Below are positions 28,756-40,891 of a stretch of 64,000 bases of DNA, in pieces. A program made the translations under genes and the position numbers. Below the pieces are notes generated by a model. It was not told where the DNA came from. It did not search any database and worked only from the letters and a program-made list of their open reading frames with translations. The stretch's first letter is position 1, and every line of letters begins with the position of its first letter. The DNA lies in NCBI GenBank assembly GCA_019915015.1, contig JAHBBC010000016.1, forward strand, positions 310,001 through 374,000, given 5' to 3'. The stretch is from Auriscalpium vulgare (taxonomy: Eukaryota > Basidiomycota > Agaricomycetes > Russulales > Auriscalpiaceae).

Positions 28756-29348
28756 GGCGAGTCGGTGGGTGAAGAGACTGGATTCTGTGCCGAGAAAGCG
28801 CAGCAGTTTTATACCGCGGAACAGCTACCAATGAACATAGGAGACTCCTTTGTCCCATCGATGAAGAACAAAAGATTGTGGCCTATGATACAGCCACGCG
28901 CCAAGCCACGCCCATGGAAGGCAGCATTGTGGGCAGCGAGGCTTTGCTAGCTAGTCATACCGCAATCGATGAGCACAAGGTTCATTATCAGAACCACCAA
29001 CCGAAAGCTCCGGAGGGATCCGACAAAGGCATCAGTGGACGATAGGGATTACCACGAGTCGAGTGCGAGTTGGCAAACGTGGTGGAGGGTCGAGGTGAAG
29101 TTTCAATGAAGGAGTCGAGGTCGCGTGGGAACTGCGCGAAGGTTGAAGCTGTCTATATACTTTGCCTCCGGACGCCTCCGAGTCGTTCTCAGTGGCCGCT
29201 GACCTTCCGCAAGCCAAAGCATTAACCAAGAGCGCAGATATAAGTGAGGGATATGTACTGTACACTGGAGTCTACCTAGATGTATCGTATGTTGGCTCCC
29301 GGATTACAACAAATGCATTCATGAGTCATCATATCAATCGTCACCGTG
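28756..29348. other. Intergenic
   Basis: Upstream region of the coiled-coil gene and 3' flank of the ABC transporter. No gene or repeat that I can support. Confidence 0.5.
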
Positions 29349-32300
29349 TTACCGCCTTTCCCGCACGTAGAAGTGCAGCACGACATAGCTGATAGACGTA
29401 AACGACACGAAGAATATGCCGAGGAGCGTGATATTCGGCCACCAGAACGACTGCGCGCGCAGGCCGAAGGTGGACAGGATTGTCGCGGCAGGTACATCGA
29501 GTTCCACACCGTACTGCATGAGATTCCCCGGCTCAGCATCACCATTGGAGAGTATTATAAAGATAACCGACCTTATCTTCTTTCAGTTGTAAGAATCGTA
29601 GCTCGTTCACCGCCAGCGCCTCAAACGCAGCATGGAAGAATGAGACTGTATGCAGCCACTGTAGCCATGGCTCAATCTTGTTCCTATTGATGAGCAGGCC
29701 CGTGAACAGAAGGCTGGGACCACTATAAGCAGCATTTCTGACGAGAAAGAGGAAGAGACTCACTTGAACAGCATGACTAGCGTCCCGATAAGACTTGCGA
29801 CACTGGTGTTAGCGCAAGCTATTGAAATCAACAGGATCACGCTTGCAGTCGTCAAATTGAACAAGACGAGTGTCAGGAGGAACTTCCAGAAGGACGAAAC
29901 GGTAGGCACGAGACCAACGAGGCCATACACGATGCCACCGAAGAGGAGTGGCGGGACGACGCGAAGGGGCAAGATGTCGAACAGGATTTTCGAGGCGAAG
30001 TACGTGAAGGATGAGTAGTATCCGTTCGCTCTGTGGATGGCTTGCATCAGGATTGCTCTGACTAGGAGGTAATGGTGTACATACCGCTCGCGCATGAACA
30101 GGATACGCTCGTTGGCAAACAAGCCTAGACTTGACAGGCAGGAAAATCCAAACAGAGCTAATGTGAAGAAGAATACGCCTGTGGTGGGCAGAGTAATCAG
30201 GAACGGGTTATCACGAAACAGTAAAGAGACTCACCCAGTCGATTCTGGAAGCCTCCAATATCATTGGACACATCGTGGTAGAACAAGCCGCAGAGCACTA
30301 ACGCCACCCAGTCAGCTCATTTTTTTACCTAGAGCGAAGATGAACTCACAAGCCAGCGCAATCGAGCCAGCATAGTGGAACGTGAGCAGCGCCGGGTCCC
30401 GATACAAGTTCTTGAACGCCCTGCCACTCAATATCCTGAACTGCGTCGCGTATGTCGCCCGCTTGCGCCCCCTCAGCAGCGTGCTCTCTACCACCACATC
30501 CGGGAGCTCCGTGCTGCCGTCCGGCCCGGCGCGCGGCTGCGCCGCATCAGCAATGTCCGCGCGTATCCCACGCGCGATGTCGCTGCTGGCGTACGCCTCG
30601 ACGAGCGTCGCGAGGTGGGGCGACAGCGGGGCAGCCTCGCCCGACTGTGACGAGAACGAGACGGCATCGAGGAGCTGCGAGGTCTTGCGCTTGATGAAGC
30701 TCTCGCCATTGGTGTTGTGGGCGGACACGGGGCGCTCTTGGAGTTCCGTCTCGTCGGGCGCGGTGGGCGCTGAGAAGCCGTTCGTATTGGAGGGCGTGAG
30801 GAGCCCGCGCTCTTCGTCGCGGAGGTTGGACTCGTCGGGCGGGGAGATGAGTCCGGTGGACGGGCTGCCAACGCTCTTAGGCTCGGATTCAGATTGCATG
30901 GTGAGGTCGACTGTAAAGCAACGTCTTAGAACAGACAGCGCGAACCCAGACGAAAGTAAAAACCGTACTCAGATAGTCAGCAATGTTGAAGCCTGGTGGA
31001 CAGTGCTGGTCAATGCTGTCAAAGTAGGACTGGCACTTTGAGAGCTCTCCAGAATAGACTAGTCGGCCTTGAGCGAGGAGCACAAGCTGATCGAACAGGG
31101 CGACGATGTTGCTGCGTGGCTGATGGATTGTAAACACCACTGTCCGGTTGTAGTCGCGTGCCAAGGACACCAGGCTGTCGACGACGTTGAATGCATTGTA
31201 TGCGTCCAGGCCTTGGATAAATAAGTATGGGTATGGTATAAAACTCAGTGAGGAGAGTATACGCACCGCTAGTTGGCTCATCCAGGAACAATATTGAAGG
31301 GCTCGTAACAAGTTCGCATGCGATAGACACGCGACGCTTCTCACCGCCAGAAATCGAACGATGCCCTGCAAAGAGTCATTTCGCGTGAACTCAACAATCA
31401 AACAATCACGTACCAGAGTCCCCAATCCTCGCATCCTTGATAGATAGAATTCCCAATTCGTTCATAGTTTCCAGCGTTCGGTATTTCTTCGCCTCCAGAC
31501 TCATATCCCTCGGCAGCCTCAGCAGTGCCGAATACAGCACCGTCTCATACACCGTGAGCGTGCTCATCAGCGTGTCCTCCTGGTCAACGAACCCGATCAC
31601 CTTCCTGAACTCCGCGTCGCCAACCGTGCGACCGTTGACGAGCGTCGTCCCGCCGACCGCGCCGCGCTTGCGCTTGCGCGCGAGGATGTCGAGGAACGTC
31701 GACTTGCCCGCGCCCGACGGGCCCATGATCGCGAGCACCTGCCCCGGCTTGACGCTCCCCGTGATGTTCTCAAGGATCGGACGCCCCGCGAGCGTGTACG
31801 TGATGTCGGAGAACTGCAGTGTCGCGGGGACGTGATCCGCCATGAGTTGCGACACGTCCGACTCGGGTAGGCGGATCTGCCCGAAGTCGCTCTTGCGTGC
31901 GCGGCCCGCGTACCACAGCACTGTGAGCAGGCTAGGTCAGATTTTGGAAGGCGGAGAGGACGTGCGACGCACCGGCGGACGCGAGAACCACGATGAGACC
32001 AGCTCCGGCGATGCTCAGCGCGATCCACCGCGTGTTGTCTGGCTTGGGCGGCCGCTGGGGAGTTGGGCATCAGTTGAGAGCGTCCAGCAGGATCATAGAT
32101 AACGCACCACGTAGCCCGGCACCTGCGAATAATGCAGGCACTCGCCGCCCTCGCACTCCAGCGTGATGTACCCATCACCGAAAATATCATTGATGAGCAC
32201 ATTCATCGCAGGCTCCTCAAACTTGCATCCCGCGCCCGTCTTGCAGCTAAATGTTGCCGGGCCCTTGATCTCCTCCGTCAAGAAATCCCCAATATCTGCG

Positions 32301-33394
32301 CGCGTGAGCCTCGCGTCGCCCGTTCGCGCGCCTAGAACGACTCACCCACGCTGCCATTCTCACCACAGATGAACCTTCCTGGCACACAGCTGCACGCAAT
32401 CTTCTCGCACCGGTATGCCGTAACGTTGGCGTCGTAGCCGGGCGTCACCTCCGTCTTGCACGTGTCCAGCGCGCAGTAAAACGACTCGACCTGCGCGGTC
32501 CAGAACTGGAAGTCGCACGTCGTGTCCGTCTTGTCGCAGCTGAAGGTGACCTGCGGCGGGCGGTCTGGAAGCATGTCGAGGATCTTGCGGTCTGCGGGCG
32601 CGTGAGCGATACGTGACGGGACGAACAGCGTAACTCACTGGTGACGTCGCAGAACTGGTGGTTCTGGAACACGGTCTCGCCGCCTTTGTAGCAGGTCATG
32701 TTGGCTGGTTCAATCTCGTCGAGCAGCTCAACGCCGCCGCTGCGAAGCGGGAAGTTGTGGCACGCGTCGTCGGTCTTGCACACTGGGATAACGATGACGT
32801 TGAGCGGTATGTCTAGCGAGGGATGTTGCCGACGCACCGTTGCAGTTGATACCATCCCAGCCATCCTTGCACTCGCATGACTTGCCATCCTCGCGCAGGT
32901 GGCGCTCGTCGCCGTCGGCGAGCGAGTCACATTCTGAGCGGGGGGAGTGAGCGAACCCTCCCACTGGGACCGGTTAGAACACGTACGCGGCGTCAGACAA
33001 TCGATGCCTCCCCATCCCGGGGGACAGTTGCACTGGCCGTTGTACGGATCGCACTCCCCATATTGACCACACGTGAATGCCGGCAGTAAGCAATTGAAGC
33101 AGGGCGGGCACTTCTCTGCAAGCGCGCATGATATCGAACGCGTCCTTTCGCGCGAGGAGACAAGACTACGCACCGTGGGGCGGAGCAAGGTTCGTGATGG
33201 GCTTGAGCACCGGCGAATCAGTGCTTGAACTGTATGAACATGCATGATGAGGAACGCACCGTTTGATATGATGAGATGCCCGGATTTAAGCCATATGAGC
33301 GATTGCCAGCGCAGTGAACGAGAGGGAGAATAGAGGATAACCAGACCGCAAGCGAAGCGATCGCAAGCATGTTGACTGGTAGACGACAGAGCAT
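29349..33394 (-). CDS. ABCG-type ABC transporter with cysteine-rich EGF-like ectodomain (Adp1-like)
   Basis: Half-size ABC transporter of the Adp1 group; substrate unknown. From the ATG at 33394 there is a signal peptide ([20 protein letters not shown]), then Cys-rich EGF-like segments over several exons ([61 protein letters not shown]). A membrane helix precedes the ATPase domain: Walker [10 protein letters not shown] (about 31730-31700), ISGGEKRR signature, Walker [11 protein letters not shown], and TIHQPRS H-loop. A Ser/Pro/Glu-rich linker (30900-30450) leads to the C-terminal six-helix membrane domain ([42 protein letters not shown]), ending FYVRERR at 29349. At least a dozen exons; first-intron borders near 33240 are unclear to me. 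All ATPase motifs are intact. Confidence 0.85.
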
Positions 33395-33794
33395 AGAGCC
33401 CCCGTTGACCGTCGTATGGGACTGGCGGCTGCGGGATGGGAACGTCACGGGCGGAAGGCAGTGACGGGCGCTTAGTTCTGCGGGCCGCCATGGCTCTCCT
33501 ACTCCTAGACTCTCTCCTCACCCCATAGTAGCTCGCATTGGACCCATCTCTTTGCGCCTCCTTCCAAAGCCCTCGCTGCTAATCCATTATCCGACGAGAC
33601 AATGCACACGGCAGGTTTTGCTCACGACGATCGCAAGGTGTTACCGCGATTGGGCGGCAAGAGTGACAAGCGTGTCCGGTCCACGTCCTTGACCCATGTT
33701 GATATACTGTACAAGTGCAGACAAGGCGTATGCGAGAGATTACCGTTACAAGCGACGGGATAGGAACGTCCCTCCTCTGGATCCGCCGGCGACT
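33395..33794. other. Intergenic, upstream of the ABC transporter
   Basis: Promoter region of the transporter gene and 3' flank of the next minus-strand gene. Nothing else seen. Confidence 0.5.
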
Positions 33795-34930
33795 CTACTC
33801 CTTCGCCTTCACATCCCACGGCAGCAACGCGTCCGAACCCAGGACGTCCTTCACCATCTTCTCGCTCAAATTCCACAAGTTCGCGCCATTCTCCTCCGTC
33901 ACCAGCTCGCCTTCCTTCCCAAATTCACCCGGGTTTTCGAAGTACTTTCCCTGATACCCCTCCTTCGACACGTCGGCGCTCGTCGCCGCCCACAGCGTGC
34001 TCAGGCTGCCCTGGTCCGGGCTGCGCATGAAGGGCGTCACGAGTTGCTTCATGACGTTGCCCGGGATCGTGCCGTACGCCTCCTTGTACTGCTCGACCTG
34101 TGCCGTCGCCACCGCGCCGGGGTGCACCGCAAGGGCGAACATCCTATCTCCGTTCGGGCGGATGACGCGCTCGACGACGCCGTACTTGATGAACAGCAGG
34201 TTCGCGAGCTTCGAACGCCCGTACAGCCCGAGCGCGCTCATGTTGCGCGCGCCATCGCCGGTGATTTCTTCAGCCGACGCGAAGCGAGTGGAGCTGGGAG
34301 CCTGGCGGTGCAGCGTGGATGACACGGCGATGATACGCGGGGGCGCGGAGGTCTCGATACGCGAGGTGCGGCGAAGGAGTGGGAGCAGTCGGTTAAGCAG
34401 GAGGAAGTGCCCGAGGTGGTTTACGGCGAAGTGGCGGTCAATGCCGTCCGAAGACACGTCGAACTTGTTCACGCCGACACCTGCGTCCGCGACGAACTGC
34501 CAGTCGAACGCCTGTCAGCTTCTGATGCGCATACACACGGGTGCGAGACGTACGATGTCCAATCGGTCTTCATCCTTTACGATTCCGTCGCCGACGTTCT
34601 TGACCTCGCGCAGATTCCCGAGGTCGCACGGGATAAAGCGGATATCAGCTGCGGGGTTTGTCTTTTTGATTGACTCGATGGCGTCGTTGCCACTTTCGGT
34701 TTTGCTGGAGAGAAGCAGGACGCGCGCGCGAGAGAGGGCAAAAGTACGGGCGACCTCAAGACCGATGCCGCCTGTCCCGCCGGTGACGAGTACAGTCTAC
34801 TCAACGCGTTGGGGACGGTCTATGTCCTCCTGGTGGGCGCACGCACCTTTCCTTGGAGGTCGGCTACATCCTCCTGCGTGAAGCCAGGGTTGCCCATGAG
34901 GGCGTCTTTTGCGTTTTGTAGAGTCTGCAT
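33795..34930 (-). CDS. Short-chain dehydrogenase/reductase (retinol dehydrogenase-like)
   Basis: NAD(P)-dependent oxidoreductase with a Rossmann fold. ATG at 34930 (MQTLQNAKDALMGNPGFTQE), intron after LQGK, then the cofactor loop TVLVTGGTGGIGLEVA, CDLGNL (adenine-ribose side), an intron before VADAGVGVNKF (the NNAG-equivalent strand), VNHLGHFLL, IIAVSSTLH with catalytic Ser, and LGLYGRSKLAN holding the YxxxK pair. The stretch ALAVHPGAVATAQVEQ follows, as in retinol dehydrogenase/WW-oxidoreductase relatives. About three exons; it ends in KAKE at 33795. All catalytic residues are present. The exact substrate cannot be told. Confidence 0.82.
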
Positions 34931-35154
34931 CGTGGTCAAGTGGTGGGAAGTTGAAGGGGATTTGGCCTCATGAATGCGAGCTTTATACAAGGCGACATGG
35001 ATGTATTCAACGACGTCATCTCGACGCTGTGGCTCGATGTCGGCCACCATGCATTCTGGACGTCCAAGCGGACGACTCCGAGCTCAAGGGCATCGGCGAT
35101 GACGTCATCTTCGTTCCGCCCCCCTATCGAGCTCGCTGCGTTCATCAATTCTGG

Positions 35155-36180
35155 CATGTCTTCGACAACACGATCGACGCTCTGAAGCGCCTCCGCGAGT
35201 CCCTCACCCGCAAGCCTCCGTATGTCAGCGGCACCCTCCCTCTTCAGCCCGACGACCTCATCCTCTTCTTCGGCAAGGAGGACATCTCACAGTACCAACC
35301 TACTTCGCCTCCGTGCGCCTTGTACGAGCTCTGACAACTTCTGCAGGCGCCTGAACTACGCCACGGCTGGGCTGGGCAGGCTAGACGCTTTGTCGTGCAT
35401 CGTTTGGTGTTGATAATCAGACTGCTCTCGACGACACCTACCGCAAGGCAGGCAAGCTGGACACTGCATTCTTCTCGACGCCCTTTGTTCCCGAGCGCAG
35501 CAGGCTCGTCGAGGTGATTCGGGGCAGCCTTCTAGAAGGCAAGGACGCCACACGCCCCATACATATCGAGCTTTACAAGCTGAACGTCTATGGTACGTGT
35601 CAGAGAACTTGACCTGCTTCAACATATCTGACGACTCCTAAACTTTCTAAGATGAAGGTTCCTTCTTCAAACCGCACAAAGATACGCCTAGGAGTGGGAG
35701 CATGTTCGTGTTTCTTGTGGTCGTGTTTCCCACTCTACACGAAGCCGTCACGGAGCCGCTGCAAGTCTAAGTGCGAGTGCGAGTGGTTTTCACGAAGACC
35801 TGGGGCAGCTTTCCCTGATCATGACGGAGTAAACAATTGTCGAACACGACCGCTACAACATGGAGTCGTCTTTCAAGCAGCACATCAGATGGGGAAGCAC
35901 GTGGCACGTAGAAAAGGGTCCGCCGTACCTCATGGGCATCCCGTCAGCGGTTGTGTATAACTTTGGTGACGAAAGGTTGTTGGACATGAAGGTGAGCTGG
36001 GTTACTGTGCCGAATTCGTGGACAAAGATTTCGCAGCCGATGCTGGTATATGGGAACGAGACGAGTTTGAGTCGGACGTATGTGAACGTCTGTCTGGTGG
36101 TGCGAGTTGGACAGCCTGGTAGACGGTGGGCATGGGACGACGTTCCTAATTTCCTATGGACTTGGACATGTGACCGGTGA
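35155..36180 (+). pseudogene. Broken copy of the 2-oxoglutarate/Fe(II) dioxygenase gene
   Basis: Inverted, decayed relative of the intact gene at 38148-39651. Shared stretches include LKRLRESLTRKPPYVSGTLP, LILFFGKEDISQ, KLDTAFFSTPFVPERSR, GSLLEGKDATRPIHIELYK and FFKPHKDTPRSGSMF. Breaks: the ATG at 35155 is out of frame with what follows, a frameshift near 35393 brings in TGA TAA, and after VVVFPTLHEA most of the catalytic core is missing before a C-terminal piece (VTVPNSWTKISQPMLVYGNE). The intron at the shared site is still recognisable. Confidence 0.75.
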
Positions 36181-36439
36181 CCGCCACGGCCGGCTTACTT
36201 CAAATCCGTAACTGCTCACTCACCCGACAAGAAATTGTTGTCCATACCATTCCCATCGACACTTTCCTCAGGACGTCGAAAACGTCGAGAATTCCGTTTG
36301 CTTGCAGCGCTTCTTCAGTTCTGTCGGACGCAGCAATGCTCATACTCTCTTCAGTGCTAGAGTGACTCCTATCACCTTTTCCCGCACGAGTCACCGATAG
36401 GAAGCAGATAGGACATATAAAAGGTACGCATAGGCGTGT

Positions 36440-36618
36440 ACAACCCGGATGGTGACAACTCGGATGACGAACCGGACGAGGTCAACTAGGTTACGATGCC
36501 AAATTCATGGACGAAGGTGTCACAGCCGTTGATAATCTACGGGAATGAGGCAAGCGTGGGATGGGTATACGCGGACGTTTGTTTCCTCGTGCAGGTCGGC
36601 AAACCCGGTGACCGTTGA
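36440..36618 (+). pseudogene. Second C-terminal fragment of the dioxygenase family
   Basis: Encodes DDEPDEVN, a TAG where relatives have Trp, then VTMPNSWTKVSQPLIIYGNE and VGWVYADVCFLVQVGKPGD, ending TGA. It matches the last ~45 residues of the intact gene at 38148. Nothing of the catalytic domain remains. Confidence 0.7.
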
Positions 36619-36698
36619 GAGAGGTGGACACTCTCCTTCGCCGAGTTTTGCATGGTCATCCTCATGGCCACGGTTCTGATCAGGAATGCTATGTACAG

Positions 36699-37586
36699 TC
36701 AATCTCGATACAAACTTTGCTCGACAATGTACTCCGCGATACGTTTTGGCACAACACGCGTCCATGAGCCGTCGCCCGTCTTTGCCTTTGCCCGCGCCTC
36801 CGTCGAGCTGAACCTCTGCACTTCCTCGTCAATGTCGATCAACGCGATCTTTCCGGATCGCAGATACTCTTCAGCTGGCTCGAGAACCGTGCGTTCATAT
36901 TGCTGCTGCTCGCGTGGGTCGGGCAGTGATGCTGACCGCCGCGCATATACCACGCTCGAGTCATCCCCATGGCGCGAAAAGAACTTCGACAGCGCCGCGT
37001 GCATCTTCCCCTCTGAGCCGTAGTACCGCGGTGCCAGCAAACGCTCGATTGTGTCGAAGCCTTGCAAGAAAGCAAGTTGCACGCCCGGCAGAGTTCGTCC
37101 GGCCTCTGTCTCTCCACTATCCATCTCCGCGAGTCGGCCGTGCAGGAAGTTGAGCAGCGCGGCGGACTTGCCGACGAACGTCGGCTCGTCGATGATCGCA
37201 ACCGCGACATTCACCGCACTGCCAAGCGCGTCCTCGAGCTCCGCGGCGAGGAGCACCATCATGTGCATGCGCTGCGCGTACACTGCGTCGCCGGCCTTGA
37301 GTTGCTTGTCTGCGTTGCGCACGCTGAGGAGCAGTAGGCGTGCGACGTAAGGGGAGCTAGTTGCGGAGGTGGGTGGGGGTGCGGCGGCGAGGGCGAGGTG
37401 GGCGAGGGTCGGAGGGTTGAAGGAGGAGTCGAGAACGGAGATGGGGAGCGTGGCATGGGACGGTGGGAAGGAATTGGGGAGGGAGGGAGGATGGGGCCAG
37501 CGTGGACTCGGTGTGTGAATGAGTTCTACGGTCGAATGGCCATCCCGGACACGCTGAAGAGCTACCTCTAAGTCTGCCAGAGGCAT
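36699..37586 (-). CDS. Nicotinamide mononucleotide adenylyltransferase-like protein (POF1-like)
   Basis: Nucleotidyltransferase fold of the NMN adenylyltransferase family, which makes NAD from NMN and ATP. Single exon, 295 aa from the ATG at 37586 (MPLADLEVALQRV). The ATP-binding motif appears as VLDSSFNPPTLAHLAL, where the classical (H/T)xGH is TLAH. Next come LLLLSVRNADKQLKAGD, MVLLAAELEDAL, VAIIDEPTFVGKSAALLNF, LAFLQGFDTIERLLAPRYYG, VVYARRSA, and a C-terminal SWTRVVPKRIAEYIVEQSLY in the place of the ISSTxxR nucleotide motif. The layout resembles the yeast Pof1 branch and not the core Nma1/2 enzymes. An in-frame TTG lies upstream but the ATG is preferred. Confidence 0.8.
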   Translation of the reverse strand: MPLADLEVALQRVRDGHSTVELIHTPSPRWPHPPSLPNSFPPSHATLPISVLDSSFNPPTLAHLALAAAPPPTSATSSPYVARLLLLSVRNADKQLKAGDAVYAQRMHMMVLLAAELEDALGSAVNVAVAIIDEPTFVGKSAALLNFLHGRLAEMDSGETEAGRTLPGVQLAFLQGFDTIERLLAPRYYGSEGKMHAALSKFFSRHGDDSSVVYARRSASLPDPREQQQYERTVLEPAEEYLRSGKIALIDIDEEVQRFSSTEARAKAKTGDGSWTRVVPKRIAEYIVEQSLYRD

Positions 37587-38147
37587 GGCCACTTCCAAGC
37601 GTAACGTCGAGGTCGTTGGGTCCCAGCGTTCTACGCGTTTGCACAAGGCGTCGTGCAGCAGCTACGCACGCCAGCGTGGCTTGATCCTAGCACTGAGGGG
37701 TGCCCACATTGGGTACAACAGCATGGGAGAAACAAGGATTCATACCGTACGCTGCAGCGAAGGAGTGGGTACCCTGCTGAGAGCAAGACTGGACACAGTG
37801 GTTGACTGAGCTATAGAACTTGGCAACTGGCATTGGCAACCCGAGCCCGTGAGAATCTAGTACTAGTATCAACTGGACCACTACTTTCTCTTCATCCGCA
37901 TTTTTCATCTGCCTTTCAACAGAAGATCTCAGTTCATCAACTCCGTCATGGAAACGACACAGACGGGTTCGATAAGTACCGTCGCGGATAGTGACGACGC
38001 TCACAGAAGGTAGTCATTTTGTGGGGCTCGCAATTAATAATGATAATTAATGCCAAGGTTGATCACGTGTATAGCGACAAAATTGCTTTTTTTTGCAATG
38101 CCGAATCTATGGAGATATACTACGCATTCTGACCCAGTCTGCCGACC
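37587..38147. other. Intergenic
   Basis: AT-rich spacer between two minus-strand genes. No supported gene. Confidence 0.5.
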
Positions 38148-39651
38148 TCACCGTCTACCGGGCCTTCCAACATGCACAACCAAGCACACATCTGCATAGG
38201 CCCAGCCCATTGTCGTCTCGTTCCCATAAACCATCATGGGCTGAGTGATCTTTGTTTGCGAATTCGGGACCGTGACCCAGTGCACCTGTTCGCCCTCTGA
38301 ACCAGTGTAGTAGTGAGAGTCGTATACCACCTTCGCATTTAGGTCACTGCCTTCACCGCGTCCCGGCTTATACGCCGGGAACCCACTCACCATGCGCTCT
38401 TCGAACCCGCTCTCCGCATCCCAGACAGAGCGAGTGTCAGCTACACGCTCCGTCATGATGATGGAATAGTCTCCCAGATTGAAGTGGTATCCCCCGGCAT
38501 TGGCGTAGGCGGCTCCCTCAGCCTCGTGGCGCGCCGGGTCCTCGGGGTAATGCTGCTCCTCTTTGTACATGAAGTACAAAGTGGCGTCCAGGCCAAGAGC
38601 GGTGCACGCATGATGTACCAACGCGTCGGGGCCTTTCAGCAGCCTTCGCACGCGGTCGAGCGACCCGGACATTGGGTGTCCTGGGTCAGCGAGGACGGGA
38701 TACACATGGCGCAGCCCGAAGCCAAGCGCCCCGCCCTTCGGTAGGAAGTCGGGTGCGTCCAGAAGCTCTTTGAGAGCGTAAAGGAACATGTTCCCGTGGC
38801 TGGACGCAGCGAGCGGGTCCACAGAGGGGAGAGCGGCTGGGAGGTTGGGGTCGTCATCGACGTCCGCGTAGTATATGTTATAGGTGAGGGTGACGCGGTG
38901 ACCTTTTGTCACGGGAAGGACCTCGTGTTCGACGTCGCTGAAGAAGGTGATGTAAGCGACCGAGGGGGGTGCTGCACTCGCCAAGGCCTGCGCAGAGTCG
39001 AAAGTCCACTCCTCGCCACCGTGGCGCAGAACGAGGGCTCCACCTTCGTGTTGAGAGGGAAACACGACCACGAGGGACGCGAACATGCTCCCACTCCTAG
39101 GCGTATCTTTGTGAGGTTTGAAGAAGGAACCTTCGTCTTAGAACATTCAGGAAGTCGTCAGGTACGTTGAAGCAGGCGAAGGTCTCTGACACGTACCGTA
39201 GACGTTCAGCTTGTAAAGCTCGATGTGTATGGGGCGTGTGGCGTCCTTGCCTTCCAGGAGGCTGCCTCGGATCACCTCGACGAGCTTGCTGCGCTCAGGA
39301 ACAAAGGGCGTGGCAAAGAACCGAGTGTCCAGCTTCCCTGCCTTGCGGTAGCTGTCGTCGAGAACATCTTCATTATTCCGGCCGAATGATGCGCGATCGC
39401 ATGTGAGTGACAGTGTTTCCAGCTGGTCCGGGCCTGCCGTGGCGTAGTCGAGGCGCCTGCGATATTATCAGAGGAGTCGTCCATGCCATGAAAGAGGCCA
39501 TGTACTGGGAGATGACGTCCTTGCCGAAAAAAAGGATGAGGTCGTCGGCCTGAACAGGGAGGGTGCCGCTCGCGTACGGGGGCTTGCGCGTGAGGGACTC
39601 GCGGAGGCGTTTCAGCGTCTCAATCGTGCTGGTAGAGATAGGATATGGCAT
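38148..39651 (-). CDS. 2-oxoglutarate/Fe(II)-dependent dioxygenase (prolyl-4-hydroxylase-like)
   Basis: Oxygenase with a double-stranded beta-helix core. ATG at 39651 (MPYPISTSTIETLKRLRESL); intron after ISQ; exon 2 QRLDYATAG...RPIHIELYKLNVYG; short intron; exon 3 begins DEGSFFKPHKDTPRSGSM. The iron ligands are probably H and D of HKD and a distal His in DVEHEVLPVTKGHRVTLTYN, with the nearby Arg for 2-oxoglutarate. Mushrooms have many such proteins annotated as Fe2OG dioxygenase domain proteins; substrates are mostly unknown. Ends VCLVVHVGRPGRR at 38148. Three broken relatives lie within 4 kb on both sides, so the locus has duplicated and decayed repeatedly while this copy stayed open. Confidence 0.82.
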
Positions 39652-39805
39652 CCTGGAGCGCAGTGTTAGGAGCGCACGGTAGAGAGGATAGGGGCTTTAT
39701 ATATGCTTTCCGCGCTGTGTGGGAAACGATAAGATCATCGATCGACTAGATGCAGACGAGGCCGCTGAGAGGATTCATGACAGTCAGAAACGCGACATCA
39801 CCATC

Positions 39806-39880
39806 GAACTTGTTGACCGGGCTTCCCGTCAATGAGGCAAACGTCCACGTATCTCCGGCCCACACTGGCCTCAAAACCGG
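39806..39880 (-). pseudogene. Third C-terminal fragment of the dioxygenase family
   Basis: Minus strand reads EASVGRRYVDVCLIDGKPGQ, close to EASVGWVYADVCFLVQVGKP of the fragment at 36440-36618. Only this tail remains. Confidence 0.5.
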
Positions 39881-39885
39881 GCTCA

Positions 39886-40891
39886 TAAATCGCCGTCGGT
39901 TGCGACACATACGAAGGTCTACATGTGAGGATCTACGACGAAGGCCCTTGGTGGTGTGTTAACATCCAGTGGTGTCGTTCTGCCAAAGAAGCAGCGGGGG
40001 CTTCAGAGTGTGACTGTGACAAAGAAACGAGCCGCTCACCGTTAGCTTCACAGGCGTGCTGAAACGATTAATTACGAGATAGAGGACAAGCTCCAGTGGC
40101 TTGCGCGGGAAGGAACAGATTGGAAGATTTTGGCCCCGACGAGCAGATCTCCAGTCGAGCATGCATGAACGTTTGGGCAACCCGCAGACTCAGAGGACAC
40201 ACTGTCGGCGTCAACTAACCAGCGCCGTGTCCTTTCAACCAGCGCGAAGTTATGTGCTAGGAGCAAAAACTTCCAAGTAGACATACGCGTACAAGGACAC
40301 GTTAGTTCTTCCTCCACGACGATCTACAGACCGCATATCTGGACCAGTCTCTGCGAAGAGTTCGTACTCGGTCGGTGTGACGAACACACATAATTCGGTT
40401 TAAAAAAGAGAGCATATTGCATTGAACATTATGCCCCAAGCTATGTACAACAAGCACTCATCTAATCGACATGTCGGTCCGCCTCGACGCGCCCTCCTCC
40501 TTCCACTCCACCCACTAATCATGAGCGCCAGCCGAAGCGATGCCTCCAAGACAGGCCGAGGTGGTTGAGCAGAGAAAGGGCGCAGGCGAGGAGAGAGACC
40601 CGCACTGTCTGGAGACAGCACGGCCGGTTGCTCGAAGGGACTGGAACGCGCGCAAGGGGGCTAGGAGCACCCGAGCCCGAACTTTTATGTCCCCATGATT
40701 GTTCTAATGAAGAGAGGAAACCCGCGCTGGCGACTTTATACGACTCTGTGCAGGGCCGGCGTAAGCAACTCCCACGCTCGCGACGCCCTCGAAATCAGGT
40801 GGAACCGGCAGCGCCGGTCGTTGTCGGTGATGATGCGCTCGTTTTCGTTGAATCTCTCTCCCATCCACCACCGCGACGCAGTCATTTGTCG
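39886..40891. other. Intergenic, upstream of the PEX11-like gene
   Basis: No recognisable gene. The open frame at 40565-41050 is a shadow of the following gene and its leader. Confidence 0.5.
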
